A stretch of 14,288 nucleotides of DNA from JBKQHQ01 sp052148715 (GTDB lineage: Bacteria > Pseudomonadota > Alphaproteobacteria > Rhizobiales > Xanthobacteraceae). The position numbers and the translations under genes are program-made. Numbering within the stretch: position 1 is the stretch's first letter; each line of letters starts with the position of its first letter. The stretch covers positions 1 to 14,288 of the forward strand of contig JBKQHQ010000032.1 of the NCBI GenBank assembly GCA_052148715.1, given 5' to 3'. Shown here piece after piece: positions 7,636 through 14,080 of this stretch. Below the pieces are notes generated by a model that was given only the letters and a program-made list of their open reading frames with translations, searched no databases and was not told the DNA's origin.

Positions 7636-7821
7636 ATGTCAATGCTGGAGCGAAAGGCTGCGGTCGTTGCCGGTTCCGCCTCGGGAGCCGGCCCTGGCAT
7701 AACCTGGGCGCGCGCAACCATCGAGCGGGTTGCCTCGCTCGCCCCCTATCTCGGCCTGGACGCAGCCTCCGTGCGCACTCGCGCCGATCTCGCAATCAAC
7801 CGCGGCTCGATCGCGCCGTGA
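7636..7821 (+). pseudogene. Short ORF resembling the N-terminus of a short-chain dehydrogenase, overlapping the patatin start
   Basis: A 61-codon ORF. Its start, MLERKAAVVAGSASGAGPGI, resembles the first Rossmann strand and glycine loop of short-chain dehydrogenases (consensus TGxxxGxG; here the Thr is Ala and the pattern is degraded). It is closest by eye to 3-hydroxybutyrate dehydrogenases, whose genes often sit beside this kind of patatin gene in rhizobia (recalled, not checked). After about residue 28 the likeness ends. Its TGA (7819-7821) overlaps the GTG at 7818, the usual form of translational coupling. It may be a broken dehydrogenase remnant or, less likely, a real leader peptide. 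The ribosome site is weak (GGGGG ~9 bases upstream). Confidence 0.4.
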
Positions 7822-7848
7822 CCGAGAACACGGCAGTGACCGAGAACA
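7818..7848. repeat. 13-bp direct repeat at the patatin start
   Basis: GTGACCGAGAACA occurs at 7818-7830 and again at 7836-7848, a period of 18 bases that keeps the frame and encodes V/M-TEN twice. Both copies offer a GTG start codon, so the true translation start cannot be decided from sequence alone. It may be a small slippage duplication. Confidence 0.7.
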
Positions 7849-8963
7849 AATTCAATCTGCGGCGGATCTTTGCATGGGCCGCGGGCGAGCCCGTGGCGTC
7901 CGTTGCGCGCGCGCGGTTGGGGCGCCGGCGCAAGCCGATCAATCTCGCGCTGCAGGGCGGCGGCGCCCAGGGCGCCTTCACCTGGGGCGTGCTTGACGCG
8001 CTGCTCGCCGACGGCCGGCTGGACATAAAGGGAATTTCGGGCGCGTCGGCGGGCGCGGTGAACGCGGTCATGCTCGCGGACGGGCTGGCGCGCGGCGGCG
8101 CCGAGGAGGCGCGGCGGCGGCTTGCGGATTTCTGGCAGGCGACGAGCCGCGCCGGATCGCTGCCCGAGCTGCAGCGCCAAGTCGGCGAGCGGCTATTCTC
8201 GGCCGCCTCGCTGCCGACCAATTCGCCGGCGCGCGCCTGGCTCGACGCGATGTCGCGCCTCATTTCGCCCTACGACCTCAATCCGCTGAACCTCAACCCG
8301 CTGAAGGATCTGATCGACCGCTTCGTTGATTTCGATGCGGTGCGCCGCTGCCGCGCGCTCGAGCTTTTCCTTTCGGCGACCGAGGTGCAGACCGGCAAGC
8401 TCTGCGTCTTCCCGCGCGAGAAAATCTCCGCCGAGGTGGTGATGGCCTCCGCCTGCGTGCCGTCGCTGTTTCGCGCCGTGGAGATCGACGGCGTTTCCTA
8501 CTGGGACGGCGGCTATGTCGGCAATCCGGTGCTCGCGCCGTTCATCCAGGCGACCGCCACCGAGGACGTGCTGATCGTGCAGATCAATCCGCTCGTGCGC
8601 GACGGGGTGCCGACCGCGCCGCGCGAGATCGTGAGCCGGGTGCACGAGATCACCTTCAACGCGCCGCTCTTGGCCGAGCTGCGCAACATCGCCTTCGTGA
8701 CGCGGCTGATCGACGAAGGCCGCCTGCCGCGCGGCACCGGGCCCGGCCGCTACCGCCGCCTCAACATGCACCGCATCGTCCTCGATGCGCGCGACAACCG
8801 CCTCGACAGCGCCGCCAAGCTCAACACCGACTCGGCGTATTTCGAGGCCCTGTGCAGCCTCGGCCAAAAGGCCGCGCGCGAATTCCTCGACGCCCATTTC
8901 GCCGACATCGGCCGCCGCGGCACCATCGAGCTCGACGACGAGGCGCTGGTGCAGTGCGCGTGA
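7818..8963 (+). CDS. Patatin-like phospholipase (DUF3734-type)
   Basis: A predicted serine acyl hydrolase of 381 residues with the patatin catalytic dyad: oxyanion loop LQGGGAQGAF (about 45-54), nucleophile S77 in GISGASAGA (G-x-S-x-G), and the catalytic Asp D230 in WDGGYVGNP. The C-terminal part with RYRRLNMHRI and the AREFLDAHFADIGRRGT tail is typical of the proteobacterial patatin group carrying DUF3734. Such proteins are thought to act on phospholipids or, near 3-hydroxybutyrate dehydrogenase genes, on PHB-related substrates; which applies here is unknown. No signal peptide is seen, so it is probably cytosolic. Two GTG starts compete (7818 and 7836), inside a 13-bp direct repeat; the first overlaps the stop of the preceding ORF. 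Confidence 0.9.
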   Translation: MTENTAVTENKFNLRRIFAWAAGEPVASVARARLGRRRKPINLALQGGGAQGAFTWGVLDALLADGRLDIKGISGASAGAVNAVMLADGLARGGAEEARRRLADFWQATSRAGSLPELQRQVGERLFSAASLPTNSPARAWLDAMSRLISPYDLNPLNLNPLKDLIDRFVDFDAVRRCRALELFLSATEVQTGKLCVFPREKISAEVVMASACVPSLFRAVEIDGVSYWDGGYVGNPVLAPFIQATATEDVLIVQINPLVRDGVPTAPREIVSRVHEITFNAPLLAELRNIAFVTRLIDEGRLPRGTGPGRYRRLNMHRIVLDARDNRLDSAAKLNTDSAYFEALCSLGQKAAREFLDAHFADIGRRGTIELDDEALVQCA

Positions 8964-8970
8964 AGCGGCG

Positions 8971-9010
8971 TGATGGACCGGATGGCAGAAGCCATTAGCT
9001 CGGTCCGTCA
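8971..9010 (+). terminator. Long hairpin behind the patatin gene, possible transcript end
   Basis: Outer stem TGATGGACCG (8971-8980) pairs with CGGTCCGTCA (9001-9010) through nine Watson-Crick pairs and one G-U. An inner stem GATGGC-agaa-GCCATT (8981-8996) closes it, leaving a 4-base bulge. It begins 7 bases after the patatin stop. No run of T follows, so intrinsic termination is only possible, not shown; it could instead stabilise the mRNA end. Confidence 0.45.
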
Positions 9011-9224
9011 TCACTTGCGTGCACCATGGCACGGCGAAGGCCGAAGCGAGCCCTTTGGTACTGGCGCGAGATCACGCCCTAAGCCAGGTGCTTCGTCTTA
9101 AGTATCGGGCTCGCCAATTCTGGCGTCACGGTACCTAGACAGCGGTGTGATACTATTCCTCTAACCTCCAAACACGAGATCGGCCTAGCAGCGATCAAGT
9201 CGACGCGGCGGAGGTGGAAAACAT

Positions 9225-9248
9225 TGTGGCATTTGTATTTCTGCCACA
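9225..9248. promoter_or_regulatory. TGTGGCA-N10-TGCCACA inverted repeat
   Basis: Seven-base perfect arms (9225-9231 and 9242-9248) spaced by ten bases, about 175 bases before the kinase-like gene. It is an operator-like arrangement or a small hairpin; nothing identifies the binding protein. Confidence 0.3.
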
Positions 9249-9321
9249 TATCCGATGTTTGTGGCTACCAAGTGTCGAAGTTGGCTAACGCGCGGAATAA
9301 TTCCATCCCCGCCGGCCCCTT

Positions 9322-9336
9322 TTACCGAAACGGTAA
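9322..9336. promoter_or_regulatory. TTACCG-AAA-CGGTAA palindrome, candidate operator
   Basis: A perfect palindrome with 6-base arms and a 3-base centre, 87 bases before the ATG at 9424. The compact dyad and its position fit a dimeric repressor site controlling the downstream locus. No regulator gene is present in the island, so a chromosomal regulator or no role at all are both possible. Confidence 0.4.
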
Positions 9337-9423
9337 CTGATGAAGCGAAATTCCGCCTGTCGGCGTTAATCGAGTCCAGTCCAGATTTCCGATAAGGTTG
9401 GTGGTCCGCAAACTGGAAGAAAA

Positions 9424-9906
9424 ATGACCGATCGTTCGCAGCCTGACCGCAAGAATTTGCGAAGAGCGAAGAACGCCGTCCGCGGAGCGTTCAATAAGCC
9501 TAAAGCTCCGTACTTCAACGCGACCAATCGCTACGGAAAAGCCAAGCTTTCGACTGTGGATTTGATCCTAGGGGGATTTTCCAAGCTCGCGCCTGAAGAG
9601 GCTGGTGAATTCCAGCAATGGATTGAGGGGTTCCCTTCTAAAGCCGTTCACATTTATCCAACCCGTCCGATACGAAACCCATTCGATCTTGTATTGCAGC
9701 CGGTTACAATCCGATTACCTCTTTTAATTCGCATCTATCTGTTGTCGACGTTCTTAGAAAAATCGCGGGACCGTCTTGCTTCCTTTCTCGATCTAGCGGA
9801 TCAGTTTGAGCGCGCGTTTCTCGCCGGCCGGTTCGAGAATGCGCAAGCCGCCCTAGACGAAGTGAAAGCGACATGTGGGTATTCCGTTTGGCTGATTGAA
9901 ACTTAG
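9424..9906 (+). CDS. N-terminal part of a split TPR/GHKL sensor-kinase-like protein
   Basis: 160 residues before a TAG codon. The start is basic (SQPDRKNLRRAKNAVRGAF). Residues about 127-160 (FERAFLAGRFENAQAALDEV, then CGYSVWLIET) have the A/G/Y/A spacing of a TPR-like helical pair. The frame does not really end at the TAG: reading through 9904-9906 it continues as IALLQRWKGLDAQKEYVRSI with no further stop, and WLIE-x-IALLQ..GLDAQK reads as one uninterrupted helical repeat. I therefore take this as the 5' part of a single ~705-codon gene carrying a nonsense codon at codon 161. ATG at 9424 has GGAAG upstream. Base composition is much lower in GC than the patatin gene next door, suggesting acquisition. 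Confidence 0.65.
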   Translation: MTDRSQPDRKNLRRAKNAVRGAFNKPKAPYFNATNRYGKAKLSTVDLILGGFSKLAPEEAGEFQQWIEGFPSKAVHIYPTRPIRNPFDLVLQPVTIRLPLLIRIYLLSTFLEKSRDRLASFLDLADQFERAFLAGRFENAQAALDEVKATCGYSVWLIET

Positions 9907-9954
9907 ATAGCCTTACTTCAACGGTGGAAGGGTCTCGATGCTCAAAAGGAGTAC

Positions 9955-11541
9955 GTGCGCTCGATCAAGACCAACGCACACGGTCGTGTTGCGGGTGTAA
10001 CAGCTTACTGGGTCAGTCAGCGCAATGAGGAGAATACTGTATTCAGCCGATTTCGAGCGCGTCTAGAACGCCGCATTAATGACTGGAAAGTGGATCAATC
10101 TCTGAGGGACGCGTATTCAATTATTCTTGGCGTTGTGCCGTTCGACAAGCTTTCCGATGCCCGGGCCTCCTCAACGCTCGGGACTCTAGCAACAGCGTCG
10201 TTGATCGACGCTTATACAGGTACGTTGCTGGCCTTAGAAACCATTCTTATGGGCCAACAATGGCTCGACGCACCCCAGATGCTGCAGGCGATTGTCTTGC
10301 GGCTACCACAGACCGACCCCCGCATTCGAAACATGAAGGCCTTGCTCAGCTCGGACTTCTCAACGATTGAAAAGGCGAGCACGGACATTGTCGACCGTCT
10401 CTGTCAAGGACAGGCAGTAGTAGCGTCCCTAGCTGGACACATCCGCGGACCCTTGGAGGAGCAGGGCCTGTTAGCTGTGCGGGACCACGGGACAAATCAG
10501 TATCGCATGCTTCGCGCTCCGCAGGTTGATGATCAATCGATTGATGAAAACGACTGGGAGTCGGTGAGGCGATGCGTTGAGATCTTCTCGCGGAACTTCG
10601 ACTCAATAATTGACACGCTTCTCAAGGAGCGCTTGCAAATCAAAAGAGACGAAAAGCCCAAGGGGCTCTTTGTGTTCGAGCCCGTGCCATTGATGATTTA
10701 TTATCTGCGGGCCAATATCGATGAGGGAAGTACATTCCAGCAGTTTCTGTCCAAGGTCCTCGATGCCTTGGACATATACCTCGCCATTAGCCTTCAAAAT
10801 GTCAGAAAGTATATCACGGAAGGTTTCAGCGATGTGGTTGCAGCATTCGTTGATCAATTCCGATCATCGATCGACGAAAAAGTAAATCCGACGCTCAATG
10901 CTGAGTTGCAGCAACTGATTGGACGGGCGTCGCCAGAGCTTCAGGCGTCGATTGAGAGGGTGGCCTCGTGGTTCGCCCCGGACGCCGAGAAGGAACGCCG
11001 CGCTTTGCGTACAATGGAACAGATTGTAGATATTGCAATTCAAGCCACTAACAACGCTCATCGTGGATTCGATCCAGTGTTCCACCTGGATATTGATGAT
11101 TTGGGCCTCCAGACAAACGAAACGCTGCTGGAAATTACGGATATGCTGTTCACGATCCTTGACAACATTTATACCCACAGTGGTTTAAATGACCCAGCGA
11201 TTAGCATTCGTATAATGAACGCTGGAGAGGAGGATCGTGGGGGCACGCGCGTAAGAACGATCGTTACAAACCAAATCGCTCCCGGCACAAAGACTTTAGC
11301 GAACGAGCATCGACTTGAGAGAATTCGGCGACAGATAGAATCAGGAGATTACCGGGCCCTTTCGAAGGTTGAGGGCGGCACTGGTTTTCTCAAGCTTAAG
11401 CGGATGGTTGCCGCCGACAACAGGCAGACATTAGCGTTTGGTTACGACCCCCACACCCTTGAGTTCTTCGTAGAGGTGACAACGATATTGGTGTTTACAC
11501 TAGTGCAGGCTCCGCCGGAATCGTTAACGGAAGCGTCTTGA
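9955..11541 (+). CDS. C-terminal part of the same split protein, with a GHKL-type ATPase domain
   Basis: 528 residues from the GTG at 9955, which has AAGGAG only 3 bases upstream, so restart here is possible but not optimal. The middle (about 45-345) is helical and unrecognised. The C-terminal region (about 350-515) looks like a divergent histidine-kinase ATPase domain: an N-box-like LLEITDMLFTILDNIYTHSG (391-410), then VRTIVTNQIAP where a G1 region would lie, and the G2-like glycine motif GGTGFLKLKRMVA (474-486) followed by a final FFVEV strand (504-508). A clear H-box with a phospho-acceptor histidine is not evident. Two receiver genes follow 13 bases downstream, which fits a sensor kinase. 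By context I read it as the sensor of a Detocs-like phage-defence system; a generic stress sensor is the alternative. Confidence 0.65.
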   Translation: MRSIKTNAHGRVAGVTAYWVSQRNEENTVFSRFRARLERRINDWKVDQSLRDAYSIILGVVPFDKLSDARASSTLGTLATASLIDAYTGTLLALETILMGQQWLDAPQMLQAIVLRLPQTDPRIRNMKALLSSDFSTIEKASTDIVDRLCQGQAVVASLAGHIRGPLEEQGLLAVRDHGTNQYRMLRAPQVDDQSIDENDWESVRRCVEIFSRNFDSIIDTLLKERLQIKRDEKPKGLFVFEPVPLMIYYLRANIDEGSTFQQFLSKVLDALDIYLAISLQNVRKYITEGFSDVVAAFVDQFRSSIDEKVNPTLNAELQQLIGRASPELQASIERVASWFAPDAEKERRALRTMEQIVDIAIQATNNAHRGFDPVFHLDIDDLGLQTNETLLEITDMLFTILDNIYTHSGLNDPAISIRIMNAGEEDRGGTRVRTIVTNQIAPGTKTLANEHRLERIRRQIESGDYRALSKVEGGTGFLKLKRMVAADNRQTLAFGYDPHTLEFFVEVTTILVFTLVQAPPESLTEAS

Positions 11542-11554
11542 GCGTGGGTCTACC

Positions 11555-12025
11555 GTGCGTATTCTGCTCATTGAAGATGATGCGTTCAAAGCTAAGAGAA
11601 TTTGTAGATACCTTGGAGGCCGTGCCCCGCAACACGAGATTATTTCGGCGCGTTCCGTCTCTGCGGGATTGACTAAACTGTTCTCGTCGGAGCCTCCCGA
11701 CGCTGTTCTGCTTGATATGTCGTTAAGCACATTCGACGTGGGACCGAGGGAGACCGGCGGCAGACCGCAAAACTTCGGTGGGATCGCCATCTTGGAGCAT
11801 ATGGCGCGTCGCAACTCAACTATTCCGGTCGTGCTCATTACCCAATTTGAGACCTTCCCGAAGGACGGCCGAGAATTAGACCTCGATGCCATTCGCGCTG
11901 ACCTTAGTAGCCGTTTCCAAGCGATTTTCAAAGGATTGATTTACTACAGCTCTCGCGAGACGGAATGGGAGCGCTTACTCGAACAGTTCCTCATGCAAAT
12001 CAAGAACGGAGGCGGGACGCCGTGA
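11555..12025 (+). CDS. Stand-alone response-regulator receiver protein (DtcB-like position)
   Basis: 156 residues starting at a GTG. It has a receiver fold without an output domain. Acidic residues E7, D8 and D9 follow the first strand (RILLIEDD), the likely phospho-acceptor is D54 in AVLLDMSLS, T96 lies in VVLITQFE and K126 in IFKGLIYYSS, so the full phosphotransfer set is present. The loop after D54 (STFDVGPRETGGRPQNFGG) is longer than in ordinary receivers, and the final helix is amphipathic. It sits 13 bases after the kinase-like gene and its TGA overlaps the GTG of the next receiver gene, so the three are surely co-transcribed. In Detocs, a lone receiver in this place serves as a phosphate sink; that role is inferred here. 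The ribosome site is weak. Confidence 0.82.
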   Translation: MRILLIEDDAFKAKRICRYLGGRAPQHEIISARSVSAGLTKLFSSEPPDAVLLDMSLSTFDVGPRETGGRPQNFGGIAILEHMARRNSTIPVVLITQFETFPKDGRELDLDAIRADLSSRFQAIFKGLIYYSSRETEWERLLEQFLMQIKNGGGTP

Positions 12026-12327
12026 AAATATTGATCGTTGATGATGCCGCAGAGAAAGTGGCCGAGGTAAGCTCGCTTCTCCACTCAATTGGGATCGCTG
12101 CACTTCAGCTTGATGTCGCATCGTCAGGATTGGAGGCACGCGAGCGCTTGTCGCGCGCTCAATACGATCTACTTTTGTTGGATATCAAGCTTCCGTTTCG
12201 TGAGGGCGACAAGCCTGATCGAAGAGGGGGGCTGATGCGCGCGACGAGCGCGGGCGTGACGATTCGTGATTCCGGCGGTGTCAACTCTTTACGGCCGCTT
12301 TTCAAGCAAAACGGTCGTGACCGTTGA
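12022..12327 (+). pseudogene. Truncated receiver-domain gene (remnant of a receiver-effector protein)
   Basis: 101 residues from the GTG at 12022, with GGAGG 9 bases upstream and a 4-base overlap with the previous stop (GTGA). The first ~70 residues are the front half of a receiver domain: strand 1 with D7/D8 (ILIVDDAAEK), a helix, ASSGLEARERLSRAQYD, and acceptor D54 in LLLDIKLPF followed by an extended charged loop ending DRRGG. After that the expected second half (T/S strand, K strand, output domain) is missing, and the remaining ~30 residues look random. The break lies near 12232. No effector domain is found downstream in any frame. In a Detocs-like operon this would be the effector gene, so its loss would disable the system. 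Confidence 0.7.
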
Positions 12328-12500
12328 GAGAACATACAAATCACGCATCTTCGGACCAGAATGTTTGTCTCTATTGAATCAATAGTCACCGGCCCTGTTC
12401 ACTAGCCGCAATCGTGGCTGTTGTAATGTGCGGAGACCTTGGCGGACGGCACCAGAGAAGTGCAAGTCGTTCGCCGATCACCGGCAGGGGGTATGTACGG

Positions 12501-12971
12501 ATGCGTCGATTCCTATCCAGTCTTGGTGCTCTGACATTAGTCGTCATTGTCGCGGCGGGCGTCGGCGTGGGCGTGCTCTTTTATAAGGGTTATGCGCTCG
12601 ACGCAGAGAGCAAGGCTTTTGTCGATCGCGCCGTGCCGGCGATCGCGGCGGCCTGGAGCACGGACCAACTCCTCGATCGCGCCACGCCGGAGCTGCGCGA
12701 ACGCGCGAAGTTGCCGGAGTTGCGGGCGTTCTTCGATACTCTGGCTCGGCTCGGTCCCCTGGCCGAGTATGACGGCGCCACGGGCGAAGCCTCGATGGCG
12801 TATTTCAGCGGCTCCGGCAGCACCGTGTCCGCCGGTTACCTCGCCAATGCCCGCTTCAAGAACGGCAGCGCGACCTTCCGAATTGGACTGACGAAGCGCG
12901 ACGGGCACTGGATGATTCAAAATTTTCAAGTCCGACCCGCGCCGGACGACAAGACTGCACAGGGCACCTGA
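12501..12971 (+). CDS. Hypothetical protein with an N-terminal membrane anchor
   Basis: 156 residues. A short basic start (MRRFLSS) is followed by a long hydrophobic helix (about 8-28, LGALTLVVIVAAGVGVGVLFY) that acts as a signal anchor or uncleaved signal; the rest should face the periplasm. The outer part has a helix-rich front (ESKAFVDRAVPAIAAAWSTD, then a DRATPELRERAK segment) and a beta-rich end (SAGYLANARFKNGSATFRIG, GHWMIQNFQV), a layout like small NTF2/DUF3887-like fold proteins, though I do not claim that family. ATG at 12501 was chosen because the hydrophobic helix then follows directly; an earlier in-frame start at 12414 adds residues with no signal character. High GC marks the return to host-like sequence. 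Confidence 0.7.
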   Translation: MRRFLSSLGALTLVVIVAAGVGVGVLFYKGYALDAESKAFVDRAVPAIAAAWSTDQLLDRATPELRERAKLPELRAFFDTLARLGPLAEYDGATGEASMAYFSGSGSTVSAGYLANARFKNGSATFRIGLTKRDGHWMIQNFQVRPAPDDKTAQGT

Positions 12972-13033
12972 TTTCGGGCGCCGCTCGATCGGCGGACCCA
13001 GCAGCGGGCACCGGAAGCAAGTCCGCGAGCCGC

Positions 13034-13801
13034 CTATTCCGCCAACCTCGAATCGATGAAAGCCGCGGGGTCGGCGCAGAACTCGCGCAGCAGCCGATAG
13101 TGATCCGTGTCCTTTAGTGCAATCGGCTCGAGCCCGCCTTTCGACAGGCGCAGCAGCCGGGCGTTCGGGTACGCCATCAGCATGGGCGAATGGGTTGCCA
13201 TGATGACCTGGCAGATGTTCGATTGATCCATCCGGCGCAAGAGCTTCAGGAACTCGATCTGACGCGATGGCGACAGCGCCGACTCCGGCTCGTCGAAGAT
13301 GAAGATGCCCTGCCGTCCGCACCGCTCGTCGAAGAAGCGCAAGAAACCCTCGCCATGCGAGTGGGAGAGGAAGTCCGGCGGTTCTCCCCCGGACTCAACC
13401 GCCGACAGGTCGAGATAGCGGGCCACCGAGAAGAAGCTTTCGGCCCGGAAGAACCACCCATTGGTGATTTTTGGCAACCAGCTGGCGCGCAGCGCGCCTG
13501 ACAGGCGTCCACCCATCGCCTCGATGGCGCGGGAATGATCGACCGGCCGATAGCCCTTGCCGCCGCCGGCCTCGTCGTAGCCCGCCATCACGGCGATGCC
13601 TTCCAGCAGGGTCGACTTTCCGGTCCCGTTCTCCCCGACGATGATCGTGACGGCGCGATCGAATTCGAGCTCGAAGGCTTTTTGCAGAAACGGCAGGCAG
13701 AACGGATAATCAGCCGCGTCGCGCACCAACGATGCGTCGAGCCAAACGCGCTTGAGATAAGGCGCATTCAGATTGATCGGGCGTTTTCGCCTGGAAGCCA
13801 T
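13034..13801 (-). CDS. AAA/ABC-type predicted ATPase (COG3910-like)
   Basis: 255 residues forming one ABC/SMC-type ATPase head with no membrane part. Walker A is GENGTGKST (56-64), the signature region is SHSHGEG (146-152) instead of the classic LSGGQ, Walker B is IFIFDEPE (166-173) with the catalytic Glu at 171, and the H-loop is ATHSP (202-206). The family is widespread in proteobacteria and unassigned; it lacks the TOPRIM domain of OLD nucleases and the permease of transporters. ATG at 13801 has AGGA about 10 bases upstream. It lies on the opposite strand to the defence-like locus, separated by a host-type gene, so I see no reason to join them. It converges with the gene ending at 12971. 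Confidence 0.85.
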   Translation of the reverse strand: MASRRKRPINLNAPYLKRVWLDASLVRDAADYPFCLPFLQKAFELEFDRAVTIIVGENGTGKSTLLEGIAVMAGYDEAGGGKGYRPVDHSRAIEAMGGRLSGALRASWLPKITNGWFFRAESFFSVARYLDLSAVESGGEPPDFLSHSHGEGFLRFFDERCGRQGIFIFDEPESALSPSRQIEFLKLLRRMDQSNICQVIMATHSPMLMAYPNARLLRLSKGGLEPIALKDTDHYRLLREFCADPAAFIDSRLAE

Positions 13802-14080
13802 CCGCTATCCTAACGGCCATGCCGCCGCTGCAGAGATTCTTTGGCCGGGATTCCCCGATGCCTCCGGAATTGGCGTGAAATTTAGCACGTCGTCGCCTTT
13901 CTTGAAAGCTAGACGGCGACGTGTGGAGAGATATGGGCACGTCCTGCGGACAAGACGTGGTTAACGGATCTCTTCAACAAATCAAGAACCCGGACGGAAT
14001 TACTTTGCTCGCGCAATCCGCAGGCTTCCACCGGGCTTGCGAGCAACCCGAGTGTCTATGGTACGCTAAAAGCATGTTCC
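13802..14080. other. Intergenic region, no gene seen
   Basis: About 280 bases upstream of the ATPase gene. It must contain that gene's promoter but no clear boxes can be placed. A weak inverted repeat TTGCTCGC (14005-14012) / GCGAGCAA (14039-14046) is visible. The motif agcatgttccgg (14072-14083) matches the core of the palindromic repeat at 656-704 and leads directly into the large inverted repeat. Confidence 0.4.

Larger units (their letters stand above)
9011..9423. other. Intergenic region ahead of the two-component locus
   Basis: 413 bases with no supportable ORF. Base composition falls from high GC toward the lower GC of the following island. Two palindromes are visible (9225-9248 and 9322-9336, listed separately). 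A ribosome site GGAAG sits 5-9 bases before the ATG at 9424. The promoter for the locus is presumably here, but no clear -35/-10 pair stands out. Confidence 0.4.
9424..11541 (+). pseudogene. Reconstructed full-length sensor kinase-like gene interrupted by an amber codon
   Basis: Both parts lie in the same frame with TAG at 9904-9906 as the only stop between 9424 and 11541. Joined, the product has 705 codons: TPR-like N-terminal region, helical middle, GHKL-like domain at about 527-692. A single change such as CAG to TAG would explain the break. It could be a true nonsense mutation, a sequencing error, or suppressed in the host. Confidence 0.6.

Noticed and set aside
8193..9032. 279-codon minus-strand ORF opposite the patatin gene
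   Set aside because: His/Arg/Val-rich antisense frame without motifs; the patatin catalytic residues are all on the plus strand.
12537..13322. 261-codon minus-strand ORF overlapping the ATPase 3' end and the anchored protein
   Set aside because: It covers two better-supported genes and has antisense-type composition.
13034..13801. The AAA ATPase as part of the defence locus (an OLD- or Septu-like effector)
   Set aside because: No TOPRIM or HNH partner, opposite strand, host-like GC and a host-type gene in between; the family is common outside defence islands.
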